Source: Pseudorhodobacter sp.
GTDB lineage: Bacteria > Pseudomonadota > Alphaproteobacteria > Rhodobacterales > Rhodobacteraceae
Reading direction: 5' to 3'
Length of the DNA stretch: 5,801 nt
Assembly (NCBI GenBank): GCA_024641255.1
Contig: JAHEDL010000193.1
Span: 601 to 6,401, forward strand
Both the position numbers and the translations under genes were made by a program. The number at the start of each line of letters is the position of its first letter. Position 1 is the stretch's first letter. The notes beneath the pieces are model-generated. The model did not search any database, was not told the origin of the DNA, and was given only the letters and a program-made list of their open reading frames with translations. This document shows, one piece after another, positions 1 through 5,516 of this stretch.

Positions 1-1341
1 ACCCTGACCGCAGGCGATGCGGTGATCGGCTTCAAAGGCCAAGCGGGCCAAGGCCCTGTCGAGGCCGAAGGCGATTTGACGGCCAAGCTGGGCGATCTTT
101 CGGCGGTGTCCGCGCTGATGGGGGCGCCGATGTCGCTGCCGCAGGGCTTGGGCGCGCAAGACGTGCAGGTTGCCGGCAAACTGACGCTGACGCCCGAAGC
201 CTCGCTGCATCTGCGCGCGGGGCAGGTAACGCTGGATGGCAACGCGGTTACGGTGGACGCCGATCTGCTGACCGACGGCGCGCGCCCAAAACTGTCAGCG
301 CAGGTGACAGCAGGGGCACTGACGCTGGCCGCCGTTTCGGGCGGGCAGGGCGGTGGTTCTGCAGGCGGTGTGCAGGCGGCGGGTTGGCCAAAGACCAAGA
401 TCGACGTAAGCGGTCTTGCTGCACTGGACGCAGAAGTTGCGCTGACCGCCGACAGCCTTGATCTGGGTATGGTCAAATTCGGTGCTTCAAAACTGATGCT
501 TACGCTGGATCGCGGCCGCTTGGTCACCGAAATCCGCAAAGTCGTCGCCTATGATGGGGTGATTTCGGGCCAATTCGTGGTCAATGGCCGCAAAGGCCTG
601 TCGGTCGGTGGCGATCTGTCGTTCTCTGGCATGGCGCTGCAGCCGCTGCTGGCCGATTTTGGCGGCTATCAGCGCTTGGTCGGCACCGGCGATCTTGAGG
701 TAAAATTTCTTGGCTCGGGTTCGTCGATCGATGCGATCATGCGGTCGCTGGAAGGCTCTGGCACCTTGGCGCTGCGCAAAGGCGAGATTTTGGGGCTGGA
801 TATCGCCGGCATGCTGCGCACCCTTGATACCTCCTATGTCGGCGAAGGGCAGAAGACGATCTTTGACGCCGTCACCGGCAGTTTCATCATCGCGGGCGGC
901 GTGCTGAACAATGACGATATGCTGCTGAAATCGCCCTATATCACCGCAACTGGCGCAGGTGACATCGGGCTTGGCGCGCGCAATCTGGAATATCGCATCA
1001 AGGCAACCGCCTTGGCCGATGACACCGGCGCAGGCGGGCTGACCGCACCGCTGTTGATCAAGGGGCCGTGGGCCAAGCCGAACTTCTCGCTGGATCTGGA
1101 ATCTTTGGCACAAGAGCGGTTGGATCAGGAAAAGGCCAAGCTGGAGGCCGAGCTCAAAGCGCAAGCGGCGGCAAAACAGGCCGAGTTGGAAGCCCAAGCC
1201 AAAGCCCAGTTGCAAGAGCAACTGGGCATCGTGCAGCAAGACGGTGAAACCCTGGAAGATGCCGCCCGTCGCCGCGCGCAAGAGGCTTTGGACGAAGAGG
1301 CGCGCAAGGCGTTGGAAAAGCTGCTTGGCGGTGGCAACTAG
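1..1341 (+). CDS. AsmA family protein, C-terminal part (5' end outside window)
   Basis: The reading frame is open from the first base and ends with TAG at 1339-1341, giving 446 visible residues; the true start lies upstream. The middle is rich in short beta-strand-like stretches with Gly/Ala/Asp turns. The region at about nt 610-1100 carries the features of the AsmA C-terminal domain: FSGMALQPLL, a GTGDLEVKF strand, SLEGSGTLALRKGEILGLDI, and a late LLIKGPWAKPNFSLDL segment. AsmA-like proteins are inner-membrane-anchored periplasmic proteins of the bridge-like lipid-transfer type, linked to outer-membrane assembly and phospholipid transport; that role is family knowledge. The N-terminal membrane anchor cannot be seen here. 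The last ~78 residues (nt ~1105-1338) are a charged Ala/Gln/Glu/Lys-rich stretch predicted to be helical or coiled coil, ending in LLGGGN. Such a tail follows the beta-rich domain in many alphaproteobacterial AsmA proteins. The gene converges on gcrA and shares a terminator with it. Family assignment is confident; the exact subfamily is not. Confidence 0.88.
   Translation, partial: TLTAGDAVIGFKGQAGQGPVEAEGDLTAKLGDLSAVSALMGAPMSLPQGLGAQDVQVAGKLTLTPEASLHLRAGQVTLDGNAVTVDADLLTDGARPKLSAQVTAGALTLAAVSGGQGGGSAGGVQAAGWPKTKIDVSGLAALDAEVALTADSLDLGMVKFGASKLMLTLDRGRLVTEIRKVVAYDGVISGQFVVNGRKGLSVGGDLSFSGMALQPLLADFGGYQRLVGTGDLEVKFLGSGSSIDAIMRSLEGSGTLALRKGEILGLDIAGMLRTLDTSYVGEGQKTIFDAVTGSFIIAGGVLNNDDMLLKSPYITATGAGDIGLGARNLEYRIKATALADDTGAGGLTAPLLIKGPWAKPNFSLDLESLAQERLDQEKAKLEAELKAQAAAKQAELEAQAKAQLQEQLGIVQQDGETLEDAARRRAQEALDEEARKALEKLLGGGN
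1204..1227. repeat. Perfect 10-bp inverted repeat inside the asmA-like gene
   Basis: GCCCAGTTGC at 1204-1213 pairs with GCAACTGGGC at 1218-1227 across the loop AAGA. It lies in the part of the gene that encodes the helical tail (AQLQEQLG). No T run follows, so it is not an intrinsic terminator. It may be a by-product of the repetitive Gln/Leu/Ala coding or a real mRNA hairpin near the 3' end. Confidence 0.6.
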
Positions 1342-1446
1342 GGCCGCAAGATTTGACGCCTCACGAGGGCGGCGATGTTGCAGCCTCCGGCGGGGATATT
1401 TGGGCCAATGTGAATATGGCGGCGTTAAGGCCCATACCTGCCATGC
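1342..1446. other. Intergenic region 3' of the asmA-like gene
   Basis: This is non-coding sequence between the asmA-like stop codon and the terminator. It holds the repeat-like element annotated at 1383-1419. A 6-bp inverted repeat (TGGGCC at 1401-1406 with GGCCCA at 1429-1434) brackets 22 bases and could form a weak stem. No convincing gene was found: the only short ATG frame, from 1416, reads straight through the terminator hairpin. Confidence 0.5.
1383..1419 (+). repeat. Repeat-like 3'-intergenic element, copy 1
   Basis: The element is a CTCCGGCGGGGATATTT core followed by GGGCCA and a TGAA segment. It matches the minus-strand sequence at 2665-2701 at 26 of 37 positions without gaps, counted by eye, including an unbroken run of ten bases (GGGGATATTT). 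Both copies lie a short distance 3' of a coding sequence and face the same way relative to that gene. I remember similar strings as frequent between genes in Rhodobacteraceae; that is memory, not a search. Function is unknown. Confidence 0.5.
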
Positions 1447-1478
1447 AAAAGGGCGCAAGGAACCCCTTGCGCCCTTTT
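1447..1478. terminator. Bidirectional Rho-independent terminator between asmA-like gene and gcrA
   Basis: This is a perfect 14-bp inverted repeat, AAAAGGGCGCAAGG at 1447-1460 and CCTTGCGCCCTTTT at 1465-1478, with the 4-base loop AACC. The GC-rich core is flanked by an A run on the left and a T run on the right, so it presents a U tract in both directions. It sits between two convergent genes, 105 bases after the asmA-like stop and 17 bases past the gcrA stop. It most likely ends both transcripts. Confidence 0.9.
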
Positions 1479-1495
1479 GACAATTGTTGGCTGGC

Positions 1496-2137
1496 TTAGC
1501 GGCGGCGGTCGCGCCGCGCGCTCATCGGTTGGAAGGCCACGCCGACATGCGCTTCGCAATAGGGTTTGCCGGGCACAGACGGCAGACCGCAGAACCAGAA
1601 ATCTTCGGTGGCGGGGTCGCCGATCGGCCATTTGCAGGTGCGTTCGGTCAGTTCCATCAGCGTCAGCTTCTTGGCGCGCTTTTCCACCTCGCGCACCGAA
1701 GCCAAAGCCTCGGGCGAGATTTCGTTGGCCGAAGGCTGCGGCGGCAGCGGCTGTCCGGCCGGGATGATGGCTTTGCGGATTGGCAGAGGCGTGACAACGG
1801 CGGTTGACGTTGCAGCCGGGGCAACTGCCGGACGTTCCGGCGCAGGAGCCGGACGTTCCGGGGCCGGGCGCGGCGCTTCGGCAACCACGGCAGGCTTGGG
1901 GGCCGCTGGCTCGGCGCGCGGCGGCGCGGCGGTAGCAGCAGGGGCCGGAGCCACTGCAACCTCAGGCTCTTCTTCAGACGCCCCACCGCCCACGCGGTTG
2001 GACAGGCCAAGGCGGTGCACTTTGCCGATCACCGCGTTGCGGGTCACACCGCCAAGCTCTTTGGCGATCTGGCTGGCCGACTGGCCTTCGGCCCACATTT
2101 TCTTGAGCGTCTCGACGCGCTCATCGGTCCAGGACAT
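1496..2137 (-). CDS. gcrA: GcrA family cell-cycle transcriptional regulator
   Basis: This 213-residue protein begins with the GcrA helix-turn-helix: MSWTDERVETLKKMWAEG, then SASQIAKELGGVTRNAVIGK and VHRLGLSNR (residues 1-48). The C-terminal sigma-70-binding domain is also recognisable, with CKWPIGDPATEDFWFCG, then KPYCEAH and VAFQPMS (about 168-206). Its Cys168, Cys183, Cys194 and His197 match the C/C/C/H arrangement I recall in Caulobacter GcrA. In that organism GcrA joins the RNA polymerase sigma-70 holoenzyme and stimulates promoters carrying CcrM-methylated GANTC sites, driving early-S-phase and division genes. Between the domains is a long Ala/Pro/Glu-rich, presumably disordered linker (about 50-145) containing a PERPAPA-type heptad duplication. 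This makes the protein longer than Caulobacter GcrA (about 173 residues, from memory). The start at 2137 has GGAG six bases upstream. The gene is convergent with the asmA-like gene and divergent from the small gene at 2309. Confidence 0.96.
   Translation of the reverse strand: MSWTDERVETLKKMWAEGQSASQIAKELGGVTRNAVIGKVHRLGLSNRVGGGASEEEPEVAVAPAPAATAAPPRAEPAAPKPAVVAEAPRPAPERPAPAPERPAVAPAATSTAVVTPLPIRKAIIPAGQPLPPQPSANEISPEALASVREVEKRAKKLTLMELTERTCKWPIGDPATEDFWFCGLPSVPGKPYCEAHVGVAFQPMSARRDRRR
1827..1861. repeat. 21-bp-period direct repeat in the GcrA linker
   Basis: The 14-mer GCCGGACGTTCCGG occurs at 1827-1840 and again, identically, at 1848-1861, a shift of exactly 21 bases (seven codons). On the protein it gives the repeated PERPA unit in the Pro/Ala linker. 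Each copy is itself a short inverted repeat (CCGGA-CGT-TCCGG). The in-frame period suggests slippage or duplication tolerated in a disordered segment. Confidence 0.75.
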
Positions 2138-2143
2138 GGCGAA

Positions 2144-2147
2144 CTCC
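2144..2147 (-). promoter_or_regulatory. Ribosome binding site of gcrA
   Basis: The minus strand reads GGAG six bases before the ATG at 2137. This supports the annotated start, which also coincides with the conserved MSWTDERV N-terminus of the family. Confidence 0.7.
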
Positions 2148-2176
2148 GGTTTGGGGGCCTGACGGCTTTGACCCCT

Positions 2177-2204
2177 ATTCTATTCGGGATGGCACGGGAT
2201 ACAA
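2177..2204 (-). promoter_or_regulatory. Candidate sigma-70 promoter for gcrA
   Basis: On the minus strand a -35-like TTGTAT (2204-2199) is followed after 16 bases by TAGAAT (2182-2177), a five-of-six match to the -10 consensus. This would start a transcript near 2170 with a leader of roughly 33 bases. An alternative upstream pair, TTGATC with TATCCC at 17 bases, also exists. Assignment is by eye only. Confidence 0.35.
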
Positions 2205-2233
2205 GCGCACGGCGGCAAGATCAAGCGGCGAGC

Positions 2234-2253
2234 GATTCGGGCTTGCGTGAATC
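2234..2253. promoter_or_regulatory. Two GANTC (CcrM) methylation sites in the gcrA divergent region
   Basis: GATTC at 2234-2238 and GAATC at 2249-2253 lie 15 bases apart in the 171-bp region between gcrA and the divergent small gene. GANTC is the recognition site of the alphaproteobacterial methyltransferase CcrM, and methylated sites in promoters recruit or activate GcrA-dependent transcription (established in Caulobacter). The second site starts one base after a weak -35-like TTGCGT (2243-2248) on the plus strand. The site sequences are certain; their use as regulatory elements is inferred. Confidence 0.5.
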
Positions 2254-2308
2254 TGTCGCTTTCCCGAAATGGGATGCGTGGGGCCGTTTGGCAAGGAAAG
2301 CAGACAAG

Positions 2309-2623
2309 ATGCACGATTTTCGGGAACAGCGGGCAGATACCTTCGAAACCTTTGCCAAGGTTGGTCGTGGGGTAAAGCTGCCGAAGACGGCTGTGGTGGT
2401 TTATGAATTCATCGCCGAAGAGGTCGATACCAAATGGGCGGCGGTGGAACACGCCTTGCGCGCCAAGGGGTTCAAGACCCACCACAAGGGCGACGTGCTT
2501 GAAGCCCGCATCGGCCCGATCACCATTGATGCCGAAACCGTCTGGCATTGGGAAAAGCTTGCCACCGAGGTCGTTCTGCCGTTCGAATTCTATCCTGACG
2601 GCTGGGAACTGGCTGACGAATAA
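2309..2623 (+). CDS. Small acidic protein, probable RraB-like RNase E inhibitor family
   Basis: The protein has 104 residues from the ATG at 2309, which is preceded by AAGGAAAG (2293-2300). The frame is open further left, with an in-frame ATG at 2189, but that extension runs through the gcrA promoter region, has no good ribosome binding site, and would add Arg/Ala-rich sequence of no evident family. The protein starts MHDFREQRADTFETF, has a VYEFIAEE strand, a helix ending ALRAKGF (49-55), a second strand pair LEARIGPITI, a helix with WHWEKLATEV, and ends FYPDGWELADE. The alternating strand-helix pattern, the helix ending in a GF turn and the terminal YPDGWE (compare YDGWGTYFE in E. coli RraB) resemble the RraB/ferredoxin-like family, whose founding member binds and inhibits RNase E. 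Homology is recognised from memory and is moderate; the safe fallback is a conserved hypothetical protein. It is divergent from gcrA and convergent with guaD. Confidence 0.75.
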   Translation: MHDFREQRADTFETFAKVGRGVKLPKTAVVVYEFIAEEVDTKWAAVEHALRAKGFKTHHKGDVLEARIGPITIDAETVWHWEKLATEVVLPFEFYPDGWELADE

Positions 2624-2748
2624 GCGCAACTTCGGACCGCGCCTGCAAAGCCGCGCCGCAAAAGCCGCTTTCATACTGGTCTAAATATCCCCCGCGGAGC
2701 GTTCGACGCTGCCACCAGCGCCGACGCCCCAGCGGGGGCGCGCCGCAA
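2624..2748. other. Convergent intergenic region between the RraB-like gene and guaD
   Basis: This 125-bp region is non-coding. It contains repeat-like element copy 2 and several GC-rich inverted repeats: CGCCCC/GGGGCG (2725-2730 with 2735-2740, 4-base loop), AGCGT/ACGCT (2698-2702 with 2706-2710), and the wider pair CCCCCGC/GCGGGGG (2689-2695 with 2732-2738). Read on the guaD transcript, the wide pair is followed by AUAUUU, so it could act as a weak terminator. No strong U tract is present for the plus-strand gene. Confidence 0.45.
2665..2701 (-). repeat. Repeat-like 3'-intergenic element, copy 2
   Basis: On the minus strand this reads CGCTCCGCGGGGGATATTT, then AGACCAGTATGAA, matching copy 1 at 26 of 37 positions. 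It begins 47 bases beyond the guaD stop codon and has the same orientation relative to guaD as copy 1 has to the asmA-like gene. In copy 2 the G-rich core can pair with an upstream C-rich arm (2732-2738), giving a large hairpin followed by AUAUUU. Confidence 0.5.
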
Positions 2749-4026
2749 CTACCTCGTCACCTTGCCGCCAACCCAGGTCGCGGCAATGGCGCGGTCGTCG
2801 CCCAGCATGATGGTTGGGAACAGTGCCTGCCAAATATCACCAGCGCGCCGCGTCGCCTGTTCGATCGCCGGGGTCGAGGCCAGATCGATGATCGTCAAGT
2901 CCGCTTCCATCCCCACCGCAATATTGCCGATCTTGGTTTCGGCATGCAACGCGCGGGCCGATCCCACCGTTGCCAACCACCACAATTGCGACGGATGCAG
3001 GGCTTGGCCGCGCAACTGCGCCACCTCATATGCCGCAGCCATGGTGTGCAGCATCGAAAATGAAGATCCGCCGCCGGTGTCGGTGGCAAGCCCGACCCGC
3101 AGGCTCTGCGCCAATCCCATGTCAAACAGCCCCGATCCGATGAAGGTATTCGAGGTCGGGCAATGCACCACCGACGCCCCGGCCTCGCGCAGTCGGTCTT
3201 GTTCGCGCGGCGTCAGGTGGATGGCATGGCCATAGACCGCACCTTCGCGCAACAGCCCTTGCGCCTCGTAGGTGTCAAGATAATCGCGCGATTGCGGGAA
3301 CAGTTCCTTCACCCAAGCGATCTCGTCGGTCTGTTCAGACAAATGCGTTTGCATCAGGCAATCGGGGTGTTCTCGCCAAAGCGCCCCCAAGGCTGCCAGT
3401 TGTTCGGGGGTCGAGGTCGGCGAAAACCGCGGTGTGATGACATAAGACAGCCGTTCCACCCCGTGCCAGCGCTGCAACAGCCGCTTGCTGTCGTCATAGG
3501 CCGATTGGGCGGTGTCGCGCAGGCCTTCGGGCGCGTTGCGATCCATACAGGTTTTGCCGGCAAAGGCCCGCAGTCCCCGCGCCTGTGCCGCGGTAAAGAA
3601 CGCGTCAACGCTTTCGGGGTGAATGGTGGCATAAGAACACATCGACGTGGTGCCATGCGCCAGCGCAAGGTCAAGGTAGCGGTTTGCCACCTCGTCAGCA
3701 TAGGCGCGGTCGGCAAAGCGCATCTCTTCGGGGAACGTGTAGCTGTTCAGCCAATCGATCAGCCGCTTGCCCCAAGACGCGATGATCGCGGTTTGCGGAT
3801 AATGCACATGCGCATCAATAAATCCGGCCGAAATCAACTTGCGCCCGTAATCGGTTATGCGCGCCTGCGGATGCGCGGCCCGCAGTGCCTCGGCCGACCC
3901 GACCGCTGCGATCTTGCCGTTTTCAACCAGCACCGCGCCATGCGCCTCGTGCCGCGCGGCATCCGGCCCCACCACGAACGGGTCGTCACCGAAGCAAAGT
4001 ACTTGCCCCAACAGAAGGTCAGCCAT
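2749..4026 (-). CDS. guaD: Guanine deaminase
   Basis: This 425-residue amidohydrolase converts guanine to xanthine and ammonia in cytosolic purine salvage and catabolism. The metal-dependent amidohydrolase signature is complete: GFIDAHVHYPQ with His73 and His75, MQTHLSE with His228 and catalytic Glu231, GHAIHL with His267, and LATDTGGG with Asp316 as the last metal ligand. Family-specific features separate it from other deaminases: DWLNSYTFPEE (91-101), KTCMDRNAPEGLRDTAQSAY (158-177), TPRFSPT with Arg200-Phe201 (the guanine-contacting pair by analogy with characterised enzymes), CPTSNTFIGSGLFD (289-302) and Gln78 after the HxH. The length is normal for the family. The start at 4026 has GGAG six bases upstream on the minus strand. 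It stands alone here; no xanthine dehydrogenase or uricase gene is in view. It is divergent from mgtE. No truncation or missing residue was seen. Confidence 0.95.
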   Translation of the reverse strand: MADLLLGQVLCFGDDPFVVGPDAARHEAHGAVLVENGKIAAVGSAEALRAAHPQARITDYGRKLISAGFIDAHVHYPQTAIIASWGKRLIDWLNSYTFPEEMRFADRAYADEVANRYLDLALAHGTTSMCSYATIHPESVDAFFTAAQARGLRAFAGKTCMDRNAPEGLRDTAQSAYDDSKRLLQRWHGVERLSYVITPRFSPTSTPEQLAALGALWREHPDCLMQTHLSEQTDEIAWVKELFPQSRDYLDTYEAQGLLREGAVYGHAIHLTPREQDRLREAGASVVHCPTSNTFIGSGLFDMGLAQSLRVGLATDTGGGSSFSMLHTMAAAYEVAQLRGQALHPSQLWWLATVGSARALHAETKIGNIAVGMEADLTIIDLASTPAIEQATRRAGDIWQALFPTIMLGDDRAIAATWVGGKVTR

Positions 4027-4032
4027 GTCATA

Positions 4033-4036
4033 CTCC
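4033..4036 (-). promoter_or_regulatory. Ribosome binding site of guaD
   Basis: The minus strand reads GCGGAG ending six bases before the ATG at 4026. An ATG at 4031-4029 lies two bases upstream of the start codon but is out of frame, so it is not the start. Confidence 0.65.
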
Positions 4037-4135
4037 GCTTGCCAAACCCCATAACAGTATCGGCTTATGGCACCGTGGTAAATTTACGCATGCCCCCTGT
4101 TTGATTGAAACTGCTTTCGATACAGAGGGGGAAAT

Positions 4136-4140
4136 GGAGG
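4136..4140 (+). promoter_or_regulatory. Ribosome binding site deciding the mgtE start
   Basis: GGAGG at 4136-4140 stands five bases before the ATG at 4146, an almost ideal Shine-Dalgarno. The in-frame ATG twelve bases earlier (4134) has its purine-rich stretch only two bases away, so 4146 is preferred. Confidence 0.7.
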
Positions 4141-4145
4141 CGGGC

Positions 4146-5516
4146 ATGGCAGAAGATCTGGCGCTTATGGACGAAGATCAGGTGCACGCCGACCGCGTTG
4201 CAGCCATTCTGCAGGCTGTTGATGCAAACGACGCCACCCGCCTGACCGAGTTGCTGGAACCGCTGCACGCCGCCGATATCGCCGACCTGTTGGAACAGAT
4301 CGGCGCTGGCGACCGCCGCGCGCTGTTGGGCCTGTGGTCGGGCGAAGTCGACGGCGAAATCCTGTCAGAGATCGACGAATCGATCCGCGAAGAGGTGATC
4401 GAATCACTGCCGCGCGAAGTGGTCGCCGAAGCGATGCGCGAGCTTGATTCGGATGACGTTGTCGACATTCTTGAAGACCTTGATCCGCCGCAACAAGGCT
4501 TGATTCTTGATGCCTTGGAAGACGCCGACCGTGTCGCGGTCGAGGCGGCCTTGGCCTTCCCCGAAGATTCCGCTGGCCGTCTGATGCAGCGCGAAGTCGT
4601 GGTTGCCCCCGAACATTGGACGGTGGGCGAGGCGATTGATTATCTGCGCCAGGCCGAACATCTGCCCGATCAGTTCTACCATGTCATCCTGACCGATCCG
4701 CGGATGAAACCAACCGGTTATGTCACGCTGGGGCGGCTGCTATCTTCGCGCCGCGACATGCGGCTGAAAGAGATTCTGGAAGACAGTTTCCGCACCGTTC
4801 CCGCCACGGAAACCGAAGCCGATGTCGCCTATATGTTCAACCAATACCACCTGATTTCAACGCCGGTGGTCGATGCCAATGGCCGTCTGGTGGGCGTGAT
4901 CACCATCGACGACGCCATGAACGTGCTGGATGAAGAGCATGAACAAGACATGCTGCGCTTGGCCGGTGTGGGCGACGATTCCAGCCTGTCGGACGGTGCC
5001 TTTGCCACCGCAAGACAGCGCCTGCCGTGGCTGGTGGTAAACCTGTTTACCGCGTCAATTTCGGCTTTCGTGATTTCGCGCTTTGAATCCACCATCGCCT
5101 CGCTGGTGACGCTGGCTGCCTTGATGCCGATTGTGGCGTCAACCGGCGGCATCGCTGGCACGCAATCGCTGGCCGTGGCGGTGCGCGCGCTGGCCACCCG
5201 CAGCCTGACTTCGGCCAACGCCAAACGGGTGGTGCTGCGCGAATTGGTCGGCGGTTTGCTGAATGGGGTTGGGCTGGCGGTTATTCTGGGATTGGGCGGG
5301 TTTTTGATCTTTGGCGATTGGAAGCTGGGGTTGGTGCTGGGCATGGCGATGATCACCAACCAGTTGGTGGCCGCGCTGGGCGGCGTGCTGGTGCCGCTGG
5401 GCCTGCATCGGCTAAAACTTGATCCGGCGCTTGCGTCGGGAACATTCGTAACAACGCTGACGGATGTTTTGGGCTATCTGGCGTTTCTGGGACTGGCAAG
5501 TTTGGTGCTGCTATGA
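4146..5516 (+). CDS. mgtE: Magnesium transporter MgtE
   Basis: This is a 456-residue inner-membrane Mg2+-selective channel, close to the roughly 450 residues usual for the family. The domains appear in order. An acidic helical MgtE N domain (about 12-140) has the repeats LHAADIADLLEQI and LDSDDVVDILEDLDPP. A tandem CBS pair (about 145-262) includes LISTPVVDANGRLVGVITI. The plug/linker follows (DDAMNVLDEEHEQDMLRLAG, 255-274), then a five-helix membrane domain (about 293-456). The pore signature ALMPIVASTGGIAGTQS (325-341) and the last-helix TFVTTLTDVLGY (433-444) are intact; Asp440 matches the Mg2+-binding Asp of the Thermus protein. In the characterised family, Mg2+ binding by the N and CBS acidic residues closes the pore, so gating is at protein level. 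The frame extends left to 3885, but that part runs antisense to guaD. The 3' end overlaps the next gene by four bases, indicating a shared operon. Confidence 0.96.
   Translation: MAEDLALMDEDQVHADRVAAILQAVDANDATRLTELLEPLHAADIADLLEQIGAGDRRALLGLWSGEVDGEILSEIDESIREEVIESLPREVVAEAMRELDSDDVVDILEDLDPPQQGLILDALEDADRVAVEAALAFPEDSAGRLMQREVVVAPEHWTVGEAIDYLRQAEHLPDQFYHVILTDPRMKPTGYVTLGRLLSSRRDMRLKEILEDSFRTVPATETEADVAYMFNQYHLISTPVVDANGRLVGVITIDDAMNVLDEEHEQDMLRLAGVGDDSSLSDGAFATARQRLPWLVVNLFTASISAFVISRFESTIASLVTLAALMPIVASTGGIAGTQSLAVAVRALATRSLTSANAKRVVLRELVGGLLNGVGLAVILGLGGFLIFGDWKLGLVLGMAMITNQLVAALGGVLVPLGLHRLKLDPALASGTFVTTLTDVLGYLAFLGLASLVLL

Larger units (their letters stand above)
4027..4145. promoter_or_regulatory. 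Divergent promoter region between guaD and mgtE
   Basis: These 119 bases must hold the promoters of both genes. The clearest local structure is a perfect 10-bp palindrome, GTAAATTTAC (4078-4087), in the AT-richest part and near the middle, a plausible operator position. A weak minus-strand promoter, TTTACC then 17 bases then TACTGT, would overlap the palindrome and serve guaD. I see no clear plus-strand promoter, no GANTC site, and no structure resembling the Mg2+-sensing M-box riboswitch. Confidence 0.4.

Noticed and set aside
487..1458. Long minus-strand open frame opposite the asmA-like gene
   Set aside because: It is antisense to a clear AsmA-family frame, reads through the terminator hairpin, and its Gln/Arg/Leu-rich composition is typical of a shadow frame in GC-rich DNA.
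1416..1499. Short ATG frame of 27 codons between the asmA-like gene and gcrA
   Set aside because: It runs through both arms of the terminator hairpin, has no evident ribosome binding site and resembles no known peptide.
1566..2162. Plus-strand open frame opposite gcrA
   Set aside because: It is low-complexity Gly/Ala/Ser sequence mirroring the GcrA Pro/Ala linker, with no family features; gcrA on the minus strand is unambiguous.
2015..2308. N-terminal extension of the RraB-like gene, including the ATG at 2189
   Set aside because: It overlaps the gcrA start and candidate promoter, lacks a good ribosome binding site, and adds sequence with no family character; AAGGAAAG before 2309 supports the shorter protein.
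3163..4104. Plus-strand open frame opposite guaD
   Set aside because: It is Arg/Gln/His-rich shadow sequence with no recognisable domain; the guaD frame has all catalytic motifs intact.
3885..4145. N-terminal extension of mgtE into the guaD region
   Set aside because: The extra residues are Pro/Arg/His-rich and antisense to guaD, and a near-ideal Shine-Dalgarno precedes the ATG at 4146, which gives the usual family length.
4027..4145. M-box or other Mg2+ riboswitch upstream of mgtE
   Set aside because: The gap is only 119 bases, shorter than a full M-box leader, and no matching set of stems is visible; MgtE is usually gated at protein level.
4377..5089. Cluster of GANTC sites within mgtE
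   Set aside because: Most arise from Asp-Ser, Ile-Leu or Glu-Ser codon pairs (GAT-TC, GA-TTC, GAA-TC) in a protein rich in acidic residues; none lies in a promoter position.
5400..5515. 6S RNA gene upstream of the folate cyclo-ligase gene, as in many proteobacteria
   Set aside because: The space upstream is occupied by the mgtE coding sequence, which overlaps the start codon, so there is no room for a separate 6S RNA.
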